Of a stretch of DNA of 64,000 bases, positions 54,039 through 62,192 are shown piece by piece; positions within the stretch are counted from its first letter, which is position 1; each line of letters begins with the position of its first letter. The DNA lies in NCBI GenBank assembly GCA_900542295.1, contig UQNJ01000006.1, positions 47,523 to 111,522 on the forward strand, given 5' to 3'. Under the pieces are notes generated by a model. It was not told the origin of the DNA. It saw nothing but the letters and a program-made list of their open reading frames with translations, and ran no database searches. This DNA is from an uncultured Eubacteriales bacterium. GTDB lineage: Bacteria; Bacillota; Clostridia; Peptostreptococcales; Anaerovoracaceae. The position numbers were made by a program, and so were the translations under genes.

Positions 54039-54171
54039 TTCTTTTCCTCCTTCCCTCCAAGACATTCGTGGCACAAACTACTCCAGAGGAATGCCCGTAA
54101 TAACTTGTATATTTTAGCATATAAACCGCTTTATTGCAATAGTTTTAACTATATTTATTTCAATTTTTTGC

Positions 54172-55053
54172 CTATGCCCTTGGATGTGCTCTGTCATAAA
54201 CATCCTTTATTCTATTTTTTGTAAATGCAAGATAAACCTGCGTAGCTGAAATGTCTTCATGTCCCATAAGTTCCTGAAGAGACTTGATGTCTGCTCCGTT
54301 TTGCAGCATATGAATAGCAAAGGAATTTCTCAGAACCTGAGGTGTCAGACTTGTTCTGAGCTGACACTTTACTCCATACTCTTTGAGTATCTTCCAAAGC
54401 CCCTGCCTTGTTAAAGCCTTTCCCTGAAAGTTTACAAACAGGCTGCGCTCATTCTCATTATTCCTTACCATTCTCGGTCTGGCATTCTTAATATATTTTT
54501 CAAGAGCATTCCTTGCCATTCTGCCTACCGGAATTATCCTTGCTCTTATATTTTCTCCGTCACATGTCACAAATCCCATTCTAAGGTTAAGATCCGCCAT
54601 TTCCATGGAAATGAGTTCTCCTGCACGAATACCCGTCGCATACAGAAGCTCAAGTATAGCCTTATCTCTCATTCCCTTTTCACTGTCATCGGGGATTTCC
54701 ATAAGCCTTGTCACCTCGTCAGGTTCCAAATAATCTATCTCTTTCTTGGCTATCTTAGGTGTCTTAATATTGTCGGCAGGATTTTCAATAAGTCCTTCTT
54801 TTTTTTGAAGAAATCCGTAATAAGTCCTGATGGATGCCATCTTTCTGTTCAAAGTCGCTTTTGTTTTTCCCTGGCTTTTAAGTTCCATAAGATATGCCAC
54901 TATATCAGAATTAACCGCATCACAAACTTGTTCTATTCCTCTCTCGCCGAGAAAAATCTTGAACTGCTTTATATCTCTTTCATATGCACGGCAAGTATTT
55001 GCCGAAGCTTTTTTTTCTTCGATTAAATATTTTTCAAATTTTTCATTGTTCAT
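54172..55053 (-). CDS. XerD-like tyrosine recombinase with altered catalytic His
   Basis: A 293-residue recombinase of XerC/XerD size. It has an N-terminal SAM-like domain (about 1-95) and a catalytic domain with R143 (ATGIRAGE), R242, H265 (GHED) and Y274 (QVYLAF). The HxxRH motif of the family reads QVLRN: Q239 replaces the catalytic His and N243 the following His. Adjacent spoIIM and NUDIX genes match the usual xerD locus in Firmicutes. ATG at 55053 with AGAGGTG upstream. Function as the dif recombinase is likely by position, but the substitution leaves this open. Confidence 0.8.
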   Translation of the reverse strand: MNNEKFEKYLIEEKKASANTCRAYERDIKQFKIFLGERGIEQVCDAVNSDIVAYLMELKSQGKTKATLNRKMASIRTYYGFLQKKEGLIENPADNIKTPKIAKKEIDYLEPDEVTRLMEIPDDSEKGMRDKAILELLYATGIRAGELISMEMADLNLRMGFVTCDGENIRARIIPVGRMARNALEKYIKNARPRMVRNNENERSLFVNFQGKALTRQGLWKILKEYGVKCQLRTSLTPQVLRNSFAIHMLQNGADIKSLQELMGHEDISATQVYLAFTKNRIKDVYDRAHPRA

Positions 55054-55191
55054 AGCAGCACCTCTACCATAAAGTATATTACCTATCCGCAATTATTTCA
55101 ATCGAAAAATAGATAAAATTGCAATATTATGTCAACTATTTAAAGTAACATTTCAATGTGTGTCCACATAAATTGTCTTAAGGAGTTTGGT

Positions 55192-55761
55192 ATGTCGATA
55201 AATAAAAAGTTGGTTTTATTATTTATGTTTTTGACAGCTGTCGGTATATGTACCGGTGGATTTTTTGAGGTTTTCATGAATGGTGAAGGTAAGCAGCAGC
55301 TTATTGAAATTATGTCATCCTTTTTTTCAGCAGAAAATTCACAGGGGACTTTTGCTGCTTTTTTAAACAGCTTCAAAACATGGCTTATACTGCTTTGCCT
55401 GCTGTTTTTTTCTCCTGTTTTTCCTCCTCTTGCCTTATTATGCCCGGTAATACCTCTGATCAAAGGTCTTACTATGGGTTTTTCCGCAACAATGCTTATC
55501 GAGGCCTTCTCTGTAAAAGGCACCTGGTATATAGCAACAACAATGCTTCCGCAGAATATCATTCAAATACCGGTAATGTGTTTTCTTGCAGCCTTGTCTT
55601 TTGAAGGCGCTTATATCACAAGTAAAGCTTTTTTCAGCAGAAAAAGACGCTCTTTAAACAAAAAAGCCCTGCAAAATTATGCAAGGCAATATCTTATAAT
55701 TTACTGCGCCGGAATCATACTTATAATTGCTTCTTGTATTCTTGAAGCTTTTCTGAGTTAA
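55192..55761 (+). CDS. spoIIM: Stage II sporulation protein M
   Basis: A 189-residue membrane protein with four to five hydrophobic segments and the SpoIIM pattern (…FFSPVFPPLALLCPVIPLIKGLTMGFS…, …MLPQNIIQIPVMCFLAALSFEGAY). It is part of the DMP peptidoglycan hydrolase complex needed for engulfment. The ATG at 55192 follows AAGGAG; the frame is open from 55156. Its 3' end overlaps the opposite NUDIX gene by 41 bases. Confidence 0.9.
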   Translation: MSINKKLVLLFMFLTAVGICTGGFFEVFMNGEGKQQLIEIMSSFFSAENSQGTFAAFLNSFKTWLILLCLLFFSPVFPPLALLCPVIPLIKGLTMGFSATMLIEAFSVKGTWYIATTMLPQNIIQIPVMCFLAALSFEGAYITSKAFFSRKRRSLNKKALQNYARQYLIIYCAGIILIIASCILEAFLS

Positions 55762-56284
55762 GCATATCATGAACCATCAATATTGCAATCATGCTTTTGG
55801 CATCATGAATTTCTCCTCTCGTAACCATATCATGGAGTGTATTTATTTCAACTTCCTCCAAATCTATAGCTTCATTTTCATCAAAGGCAGTCTCTCCGGC
55901 TGTAAGTCCCTGAGCCACAAACAGATAAAGCTGTTCCTCCGAATATCCCACAGTAGGGAAAAAGGATGTTATAAATCTGATATTGTCGGCAGTATATCCT
56001 GTTTCCTCTTTCAGCTCCCTCTCAGCAGTTGCAAGTGGTTCTTCTCCGGGGTCTATCTTTCCGGCGGGAACCTCAAATACAACTCTGCCTGCCGGCTTTC
56101 TGTACTGTCTTACCATTACCATCTTTCTGTCATCTGTAACGGCTGCTATAACCGCACCTCCGTTATGTTCTATTACTTCCCTGAAAGATACGCCGTTTTT
56201 AACAGTAACCTTATCTTTCCTCAAATTTAACACACTGCCCTTATAAATCGTTTCAGTTTCTATTGTCTTTTCTTCAAATGTCAT
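55721..56284 (-). CDS. NUDIX hydrolase (ADP-ribose pyrophosphatase type)
   Basis: A 187-residue hydrolase with the Nudix box GKIDPGEEPLATAERELKEETGYTAD near 75-100 (in the form GxxxxGExxxxAxxREL-EETGY) and the preceding RQYRKPAGRVVFEVPAG typical of ADP-ribose pyrophosphatases such as NudF. The last 41 bases lie opposite the 3' end of spoIIM. Confidence 0.92.
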   Translation of the reverse strand: MTFEEKTIETETIYKGSVLNLRKDKVTVKNGVSFREVIEHNGGAVIAAVTDDRKMVMVRQYRKPAGRVVFEVPAGKIDPGEEPLATAERELKEETGYTADNIRFITSFFPTVGYSEEQLYLFVAQGLTAGETAFDENEAIDLEEVEINTLHDMVTRGEIHDAKSMIAILMVHDMLNSEKLQEYKKQL

Positions 56285-56375
56285 GATATTCTCCTGTAAT
56301 ATGTCTTTCTATTAAAAAATTATATACATAACTCTTTCATCAGTCAATCATACTAAAGCTGTTATACATAAAAAG

Positions 56376-56405
56376 TCTGCCGGAAGTAATCTTCTTACCG
56401 GCAGA
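56376..56405 (-). terminator. Terminator after spoVS
   Basis: TCTGCCGG and CCGGCAGA form a perfect eight-base stem. On the minus strand it is followed by CTTTTTATG; on the plus side an A-rich run precedes it. Confidence 0.8.
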
Positions 56406-56431
56406 TGATAAAAAAGGACATATGCAAATTG

Positions 56432-56692
56432 TTATCTCGGTTCTACAAGAAGCTTGATTGCTGTTCTCTCTTCTCCCTCTATCTGTATATCAGTAAACGC
56501 AGGTATACACACAAGGTCTATTCCTCCCGGAGCTACAAACCCCCTTGCTATTGCTGTAGCCTTTATAGCCTGATTAAGGGCTCCGGCGCCTATGGCCTGA
56601 ATCTCTGCTCCGCCCTTCTCTCTTAATACGCCTGCTAATGCTCCTGCTACCGAATTAGGATTAGACTTAGCTGATACTTTTAAAATTTCCAT
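56432..56692 (-). CDS. spoVS: Stage V sporulation protein S
   Basis: An 86-residue Alba-like protein nearly invariant among Firmicutes: MEILKVSAKSNPNSVAGALAG at the start and GAGALNQAIKATAIARGFVAPGGIDL in the middle. SpoVS affects sporulation and coat assembly. AGGAGGAAT lies before the ATG. Confidence 0.97.
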   Translation of the reverse strand: MEILKVSAKSNPNSVAGALAGVLREKGGAEIQAIGAGALNQAIKATAIARGFVAPGGIDLVCIPAFTDIQIEGEERTAIKLLVEPR

Positions 56693-56778
56693 TATTATTC
56701 CTCCTATTATAGTTACTCATTTTAGTGTTTCATTAAGGCCGAAGCCTGTTTATCGTTCCCGGGTGATCCGATAAGTCA

Positions 56779-56809
56779 ATTATAACCAATTTTATCCATA
56801 AATTTTCAA
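56779..56809 (-). promoter_or_regulatory. Possible promoter of spoVS
   Basis: On the minus strand TTGAAA (56809-56804) and TATAAT (56784-56779) are 19 bases apart, about 90 bases before spoVS. The long spacer is unusual. In Bacillus spoVS uses sigma-H; no clear sigma-H box was seen. The rest of the 56693-57014 gap holds only the hairpin at 56959-56990. Confidence 0.4.
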
Positions 56810-56958
56810 AAACTATTCGACAAATTCACCTATTTAACAACTTTTTTCACTTTTTTTACACTTTTTACTTGCAATTCATCTAATCTTCTTGTACAATAAT
56901 ATTGTGGTTATCCCCCCTGATAACCTCATAATCTCAAATCCAAAATACCCCTTTTGAA

Positions 56959-56990
56959 CAAAGTAGCCTGCTCCCCTGCAGGCTACTTTG
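56959..56990. terminator. Strong hairpin upstream of the YprB-like gene
   Basis: CAAAGTAGCCTGC and GCAGGCTACTTTG form a perfect 13-base stem with a six-base loop, followed on the plus strand by TTATAATAAA. It could end a small upstream transcript; no gene is seen before it on the plus strand between 55761 and here. TATAAT right after it could be the -10 of the next gene. Confidence 0.5.
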
Positions 56991-57014
56991 TTATAATAAA
57001 TCATTAATACCAAT

Positions 57015-58058
57015 ATGAAGACGATTACTAAAAAATACAAAACAAAATATTTTTCTTCCGTAATAACCGATAGATATCTTGCCGGTATTCGTATGGGTGT
57101 CTTCGACATAGAGACCCTCGGTCTCAGCCCTCAGTTTGCACCTGTAATACTTGCAGGCTTTATGACGATCGATACCGACGGAACATGCTGCTTCACTCAG
57201 TATTTTGCCGAGACCCCAGGTGACGAAAAACATATACTTGAAAATCTGTCAAGAGACTTTGAAACTGTTGACTGCCTGCTAACTTATAACGGCAAGCATT
57301 TCGATATCCCTTTTATTCAGAAACGTGCCGCAAAACAAGAGCTTCAGTCTCCCGACTGCAACATATACAATTTGGATTTATATCTTGCCATAAACGGCTA
57401 TAGTGAGATTCGCCACATATTAAAACATCTAAGACAGAAGGATATAGAAATATATATGGGACTTTCCGACGGAAGAAGAGATGAAATATCAGGTGCAGAA
57501 AGCGTTGAGCTTTATAAAGCTTATCTGTCATGTACCGACAAATCTGAAAAGGCCGATATTGAACAGCGCATATTGCTGCACAACCACGACGATATTCTAT
57601 TGCTTTACCGTATTCTTCCTGTACTAAAGCAGCTTGATATCCATCGTGCATTTAATGCACTTGGTTTTGCTGTAAAAGGTGAAAACGGCTGGCCTACATT
57701 TAATGTTGTATCAATCAAAATGAATATTTCAGGCATGTCCGTATCAGGAAATTACAGAGGGGAAACTTTTTCTTATGTCTCCTATGATACCTTTTCAGAC
57801 AATTTTTCATGTGAATTCAGGGATGATAAAACCTTTGAATTCAAAATTCGTACAGACCGTCATAAAGGTAATACTTTTGTAAATTTAAAAAAATATTTTT
57901 CGGAATACGAGGACTTGAAACTCTATCCTCATTACAGCAAAGATTTCCTGCTTATCGGCGGAAGCCAAAGTACAAACTATCTGGAAACAAATATGTTTAT
58001 TAAAAAGTTTCTTAATAAGTTTATGAATACACATGTCTGTCCCCGAACTATTCTTTAA
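57015..58058 (+). CDS. YprB-like RNase H-fold 3'-5' exonuclease
   Basis: A 347-residue protein with a DEDD-type exonuclease domain: FDIETLGL (about 32-39), LTYNGKHFDIPFI (about 93-105) and HNHDDILLLYRI (about 195-206) supply the acidic residues. The C-terminal half has no domain I recognise. Homologues (COG3359) act on single-stranded DNA or RNA; the role is unclear. The start has no good ribosome binding site, so an internal start is possible. Confidence 0.8.
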   Translation: MKTITKKYKTKYFSSVITDRYLAGIRMGVFDIETLGLSPQFAPVILAGFMTIDTDGTCCFTQYFAETPGDEKHILENLSRDFETVDCLLTYNGKHFDIPFIQKRAAKQELQSPDCNIYNLDLYLAINGYSEIRHILKHLRQKDIEIYMGLSDGRRDEISGAESVELYKAYLSCTDKSEKADIEQRILLHNHDDILLLYRILPVLKQLDIHRAFNALGFAVKGENGWPTFNVVSIKMNISGMSVSGNYRGETFSYVSYDTFSDNFSCEFRDDKTFEFKIRTDRHKGNTFVNLKKYFSEYEDLKLYPHYSKDFLLIGGSQSTNYLETNMFIKKFLNKFMNTHVCPRTIL

Positions 58059-58078
58059 ACAAATTTCAAAATTTTGTA

Positions 58079-58106
58079 TTGCCTTTTCCTGTGTTTATGT
58101 TATAAT
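58079..58106 (+). promoter_or_regulatory. Promoter of tRNA-Glu
   Basis: TTGCCT at 58079-58084 and TATAAT at 58101-58106, 16-base spacer, 11 bases upstream of the mature tRNA. Confidence 0.65.
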
Positions 58107-58117
58107 TATTATGTTGT

Positions 58118-58192
58118 GGCTCTATGGTCAAGCGGTTAAGACTCCGCCCTCTCACGGCGGCAACTCGGGTTCGAATCCCGATAGAGTCACCA
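58118..58192 (+). tRNA. tRNA-Glu (CTC)
   Basis: A 75-base cloverleaf with encoded CCA: acceptor GGCTCTA with TAGAGTC (one G-U), anticodon stem CCGCC/GGCGG around the loop CTCTCAC giving anticodon CTC, and T arm CGGG-TTCGAAT-CCCG. CCGCCCTxTCACGGCGG is the typical tRNA-Glu anticodon arm. Confidence 0.95.
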
Positions 58193-58208
58193 ATTATATC
58201 AAAAAATT

Positions 58209-58239
58209 ACAGACATCGGTTTAAATAACCGATGTCTGT
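58209..58239 (+). terminator. Terminator of tRNA-Glu
   Basis: ACAGACATCGGTT and AACCGATGTCTGT form a perfect 13-base stem, followed by TTTTTATC. Confidence 0.92.
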
Positions 58240-58290
58240 TTTTTATCTGCCTTATTTTCAAAATTTGTTATATTACTGTATGTAAGATTT

Positions 58291-59682
58291 TTATTTCTTA
58301 TGTCCCAATATTTTTGCCAGATCATCATCATACTGACTATATGACTCACCTCTGTTTCTAAGTTCTAAAGCAGCTGTCAGAGAAGCAAAGGTTCTTTTGT
58401 TTATAGGAAAAACTTTAAGCGCCAATGCCCCTGCAATAAGACAAATACAAGGTATAAGTATATAAGATATATTTAAAAAGCCGATTACGCTGTCCGGCTG
58501 AGTTTCTAATGCTGCATCAAATCCCGCAAGCTCAAATACAACACCGAAAAGCCATACCATTATTGCTGTAATAAGTGTTCCCAAAACAGAGACTACCGAC
58601 ATTATGTCACCTTCTCTTCTTTTCATATTGACATATTCATCAACCTCAACAACATCATAAAAAATAGAGTTGCTGACCTGCCAAAATCCTGTTTGAACCA
58701 CCGCAAAAATTCCTATGTAAAAAGCACATCCCAATACTGAATCAGCTGCGGCAAAATAAATTATTATACCCGCTATACCGCAAATTCCCATCATTATCAT
58801 CTGCTGCTGAGACTTACCTTTTGCGATTGCCATTTTTTCAACCACAGGTGTTGCTAATACAAAAATAATTATAGTAAAAACATATACATACGACGAATAT
58901 CTGTTATCTAATCCAAGATTATACTGTAAAAAATATATTGTTCCAACGCTGAACAGTGAAAATGCACATGTGAAAGCTGCTTTGTACACTACAAGAATCT
59001 TCATTGCCTTAAGTTTTAAAAGCTCTCTGTAATTTACAAATATATCTTTTATTATATTTTTCTTTTTTTCTATTCCTGAAATCACCAGAACATTTTTGCC
59101 TGTTGCCGTCACTGATATAATCCAGCTTACAGAACAAGCTATGCCTAATATTATACCCATAACTGCCCATGCGGTTTTCTCGTTGGATTTAAACAAATCT
59201 AAAATAAAAAGCGGCATTATATATCCTATACCATTACCTATTATGGAAAATACTCTTGATAAACTTCTTAATCTGGTTCTTTCATCATAACCGGTTGCAA
59301 TCTCTGCCCCTAAAGCATTATATGGAATCTCGTAAGTAGAAAAAAAGATTCTGAAAAATATGGCAAATATCAGATAATATGCCATCTTAAAAGTTACAGA
59401 TCCGTCAACACTCTGAAGCATTATTATCATTACCGGTAAAATAGCAATTGAAGAAGCTAACATAAAAGGCCTGCGTCTTCCCATCTTTGAGCTACACCTG
59501 TCTGAAAGATTTCCTACTGTCATTCCTGCTATAACTTCTACCAAAAGAGCTACTGAAGAAACTGTTCCGGCTACTGCTGCCCCGATTCCAACACAGTTTG
59601 TAAGAAAAAGTACAAAGTACGAAGACATAAAATAATAAGCCGCTCCCTGACCAAGAGCGCCTAATCCATATCCTAAAATCAT
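58291..59682 (-). CDS. GPH-family sugar/cation symporter (MFS)
   Basis: A 463-residue, 12-helix transporter of the glycoside-pentoside-hexuronide:cation symporter type. The opening GYGLGALGQGAAYYFMSSYFVLFLTN, the DRCSSKMGRRRPFMLASS loop after TM2 and the PYNALGAEIATGYDERTRLRS segment are family hallmarks. The substrate is unknown, as no sugar enzyme is next door. Confidence 0.87.
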   Translation of the reverse strand: MILGYGLGALGQGAAYYFMSSYFVLFLTNCVGIGAAVAGTVSSVALLVEVIAGMTVGNLSDRCSSKMGRRRPFMLASSIAILPVMIIMLQSVDGSVTFKMAYYLIFAIFFRIFFSTYEIPYNALGAEIATGYDERTRLRSLSRVFSIIGNGIGYIMPLFILDLFKSNEKTAWAVMGIILGIACSVSWIISVTATGKNVLVISGIEKKKNIIKDIFVNYRELLKLKAMKILVVYKAAFTCAFSLFSVGTIYFLQYNLGLDNRYSSYVYVFTIIIFVLATPVVEKMAIAKGKSQQQMIMMGICGIAGIIIYFAAADSVLGCAFYIGIFAVVQTGFWQVSNSIFYDVVEVDEYVNMKRREGDIMSVVSVLGTLITAIMVWLFGVVFELAGFDAALETQPDSVIGFLNISYILIPCICLIAGALALKVFPINKRTFASLTAALELRNRGESYSQYDDDLAKILGHKK

Positions 59683-59717
59683 TTAATTAACACCATCCTA
59701 ACTTTTGCTGTCTTAAA

Positions 59718-60188
59718 TCAAACCGTAATATCTGCTGTTTCAAGTCTGATTATTTTCCTGAGATTGTCTAAGGAAAGCTCAATCTGATATCCTATTTTAC
59801 CTGCACTTACACATATCGTGTCTACAGTCTCCGCCGAGATATCTACAACGGTTCTAAAATATTTTTTCATTCCCACGGGGCTGCATCCCCCATGAATATA
59901 TCCGGTTAACGGCAGCAGCTCTTTTGATTTGACCATCTCTATGGACTTTTCCCCAACTGCTTTGGCTGCCTTCTTTAAATCCAGTTCCCCTTTAACAGGA
60001 ATTACAAAAACATAATACTCCTTGCTTTTACCGACAGTAACCAAAGTCTTGAACACCTTTTCAGGATCTTCTCCCAATGCTTCGGCAACCTCAACTCCCG
60101 AAACTGCATCGGTATCTCCGTAAAAGTGACTTTGATAGTCTATCTTTTTCTGCTCAATAATCCTTATTACATTTGTCTTCGTGTTCAT
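59718..60188 (-). CDS. ybaK: Cys-tRNA(Pro)/Cys-tRNA(Cys) deacylase YbaK/EbsC
   Basis: A 156-residue trans-editing enzyme that hydrolyses Cys-tRNA(Pro). HFYGDTDAVSGVEVAEALGEDPEKVFKTLV and the GGCSPVGMKK loop are conserved. The ATG at 60188 follows GAGAGGGTG; a longer frame at 60203 lacks a site. Confidence 0.93.
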   Translation of the reverse strand: MNTKTNVIRIIEQKKIDYQSHFYGDTDAVSGVEVAEALGEDPEKVFKTLVTVGKSKEYYVFVIPVKGELDLKKAAKAVGEKSIEMVKSKELLPLTGYIHGGCSPVGMKKYFRTVVDISAETVDTICVSAGKIGYQIELSLDNLRKIIRLETADITV

Positions 60189-60208
60189 TTCACCCTCTCT
60201 CATTTTAA

Positions 60209-60232
60209 AAACTTCCTCTAATACGGAAGTTT
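60209..60232 (-). terminator. Second hairpin between AGCS and ybaK genes
   Basis: AAACTTCC and GGAAGTTT with an eight-base loop, followed on the minus strand by TTTAAAATG. It shares the arms of the terminator at 60292-60322 and lies just before the ybaK ribosome binding site. Confidence 0.4.
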
Positions 60233-60291
60233 ATCTCTGTATTCTAATTTAACATGCTTTTGTTCGCACTTCAATACTTTTAAGCAAAATA

Positions 60292-60322
60292 AAACTTCCG
60301 TTCTTACACTGAACGGAAGTTT
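60292..60322 (-). terminator. Terminator after the AGCS symporter gene
   Basis: AAACTTCCGTTC and GAACGGAAGTTT form a perfect 12-base stem with a seven-base loop, followed on the minus strand by TATTTTGC. Confidence 0.8.
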
Positions 60323-60334
60323 TTATCTCATATC

Positions 60335-61741
60335 TTATTGTGCCTGCTCTTTCAGCTTTTCCGGTTCTTCTTTATCTTTGCCCCTTGAAGCCGCAATTAC
60401 AACTCCCGACATGGCTATTAGTGCTATAATATTTGGTAATACCATTATCTGATTAAACATGTCTGCAAGTTCCCATACCAAGTCGTTTGATAAACATGAT
60501 CCAAGGAATATAAATCCTATGGCTATAACTGAGTAGATCTTTGTTCCCTTTTTTCCAAAAAGATAGTTGACATTTACCTTTCCGAAAAAGTTCCAGCTTA
60601 AAATAGTTGAAAATGCAAAGAACATAAGACAGATTGCAACGAATATACTTCCTATGCTGTCACCAAACGCAACAGAAAATGCAAGCTGACCCATATTTGT
60701 CTTATCTACACCGTCAGCAGCTCCGCTTGCCAACACTCCATCACCTGCATAAAGTGTTGATATTACTACTAAAGCAGTCATCGTAACAACAACAAATGTA
60801 TCTATAAATACTCCTACCATAGCTACAATTCCCTGCTCATGCGGTTTTTTGACATTTGCCATTGCATGAGCATGAGGTGTAGAACCCATACCGGCTTCAT
60901 TGGAGAACAAACCTCTTTTAGCGCCCTGGCTGATAGCCGTCTTAATTGCATAACCTAAAGAACCGCCTATTATTGCATTAGGCATGAATGCATATTTGAA
61001 TATCATTCCGAATGTCTCAGGTATATATGATGCTCTCATAAATAATACTGTAATTCCGCCTATTATATAAAGAAGAGCCATTACAGGAACAATTTTTTCA
61101 GCTACAGATGCTATTCTGTTTATTCCGCCTATAAATATAAATGCTGCAACTCCTGCAACTACAAGTCCGATTACCCATGAAGGAATTCCGAAAGCGGTAC
61201 TGCAAGTTGCTCCTATAGAGTTGGACTGTACCATGCATCCCATAAAGCCTAATGCTAAAATTATGGCAACTGCAAAAAATCCCGCAAGAAAGTCTCCGAA
61301 TTTGTTTGGAAATGCCGCTTTGATATAATATACAGGTCCTCCGTGAATAGTTCCGTCTTCCTGAATCACTCTGGTTTTCTGAGCTAAAACAGCTTCTGCA
61401 TATATGGTTGCCATTCCAAAAAAGGCGATAATCCACATCCAGAATATTGCTCCCGGTCCTCCTGTCAGAATTGCTCCGCAAGCGCCAATGATGTTACCTG
61501 TGCCTACCTGCGCCGCAACAGCAGTAGAAAGTGCCTGAAATGAACTTATTCCCTGTTCCTGCTTTCCGCCCTTCATAGTAAATTTTCCGAAAACATTTTT
61601 GAATCCTTCTCCAAGGCATCGAACCTGCACAAAACCTGTACGCACAGTAAAAAACAATCCTGCACCTATAAGAAGGAATACCAAGATGTAGTCAGAAAGA
61701 TAAAAATTGATTTTTTGTACAATGCTTAAAAGCGTCTCCAT
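60335..61741 (-). CDS. Sodium:alanine/glycine symporter (AGCS family)
   Basis: A 468-residue AGCS transporter with about 10-11 helices. GTGNIIGACGAILTGGPGAIFWMW, GPVYYIKAAF, RGLFSNEAGMGSTPHAHA and the C-terminal MVLPNIIALIAMSG are conserved. It takes up glycine or alanine with Na+. A tandem glycine riboswitch in its leader points to glycine as the relevant substrate. A strong AGGAGGG site lies upstream. Confidence 0.93.
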   Translation of the reverse strand: METLLSIVQKINFYLSDYILVFLLIGAGLFFTVRTGFVQVRCLGEGFKNVFGKFTMKGGKQEQGISSFQALSTAVAAQVGTGNIIGACGAILTGGPGAIFWMWIIAFFGMATIYAEAVLAQKTRVIQEDGTIHGGPVYYIKAAFPNKFGDFLAGFFAVAIILALGFMGCMVQSNSIGATCSTAFGIPSWVIGLVVAGVAAFIFIGGINRIASVAEKIVPVMALLYIIGGITVLFMRASYIPETFGMIFKYAFMPNAIIGGSLGYAIKTAISQGAKRGLFSNEAGMGSTPHAHAMANVKKPHEQGIVAMVGVFIDTFVVVTMTALVVISTLYAGDGVLASGAADGVDKTNMGQLAFSVAFGDSIGSIFVAICLMFFAFSTILSWNFFGKVNVNYLFGKKGTKIYSVIAIGFIFLGSCLSNDLVWELADMFNQIMVLPNIIALIAMSGVVIAASRGKDKEEPEKLKEQAQ

Positions 61742-61807
61742 ATTTTATATTTCCCTCCTAAAACAGCTTGTCTAATCCCTATCCGAGACCTGACAGCAAT
61801 AAAAAAA

Positions 61808-61829
61808 GCTGCTGAATATATCAGCGGCT
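61808..61829 (-). terminator. Expression-platform terminator of the glycine riboswitch
   Basis: GCCGCTGA and TCAGCAGC (one mismatch) pair around TATAT, followed on the minus strand by TTTTTTTATT. It lies between the second aptamer and the symporter gene. Confidence 0.8.
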
Positions 61830-61917
61830 CCAGAAAATAACGACCGGTGAGACACAATCAATCATTATATGCTTTTATTGCAGCAAGCAATTATCAGTTC
61901 ATAAGAAAGAATATGTC

Positions 61918-62085
61918 CCTCTGTCCTTTTACCTGAGAGATTCAGCGGGATTTCCCGCCTTGCACCTTCGGTACTCATCTGAGCTTCTCCAGAGCCACAT
62001 CCATCCCTAGTCCTCATCCCGTGCCGGGACACCTGAGAGTTTCACTCCTTCGGCAGGCTTGCGCCGTTTCTCTAGGGACTTCGTT
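61918..62085 (-). promoter_or_regulatory. Tandem glycine riboswitch
   Basis: On the minus strand two similar aptamers follow one another: the first with GCCGAAGGAGTGAAACTCTCAGG (62059-62032 region), the second with CCGAAGGTGCAAGGCGGG and AATCTCTCAGGTAAAAGGACAGAGG (61973-61918 region). CCGAAGG…CTCTCAGG(…)AAAAGGACAGAGG is the family hallmark. A linker of normal type joins them, and a terminator follows at 61808-61829, so the switch probably acts by transcription termination. Confidence 0.93.
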
Positions 62086-62110
62086 TGCCTTTATGTAATT
62101 GACACTTGTT

Positions 62111-62139
62111 ACCTTATCACGGACAATACCCATTGTCAA
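62111..62139 (-). promoter_or_regulatory. Promoter of the glycine riboswitch and symporter
   Basis: On the minus strand TTGACA (62139-62134), 17 bases, TAAGGT (62116-62111) with TG one base before it. GACAAT-ACCC-ATTGTC (62122-62137) is a small inverted repeat overlapping the -35. It is the last low-GC host feature before the composition break. Confidence 0.65.
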
Positions 62140-62151
62140 TGGAGTTTTTGT

Positions 62152-62186
62152 ACAGGAGCCGTCCGCTGTCTGTGGACGGCTCCTGT
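62152..62186 (-). terminator. Hairpin after the PfkB kinase gene
   Basis: ACAGGAGCCGTCC and GGACGGCTCCTGT form a perfect 13-base GC-rich stem with a nine-base loop, seven bases past the PfkB stop. The minus strand then reads ACAAAAAC, lacking a U-tract. Confidence 0.6.
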
Positions 62187-62192
62187 GCCTTC

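Noticed and set aside
56876..57109. Minus-strand frame of 77 codons between spoVS and the exonuclease gene
   Set aside because: It passes through a strong hairpin and overlaps the real gene antisense; no ribosome binding site or family.
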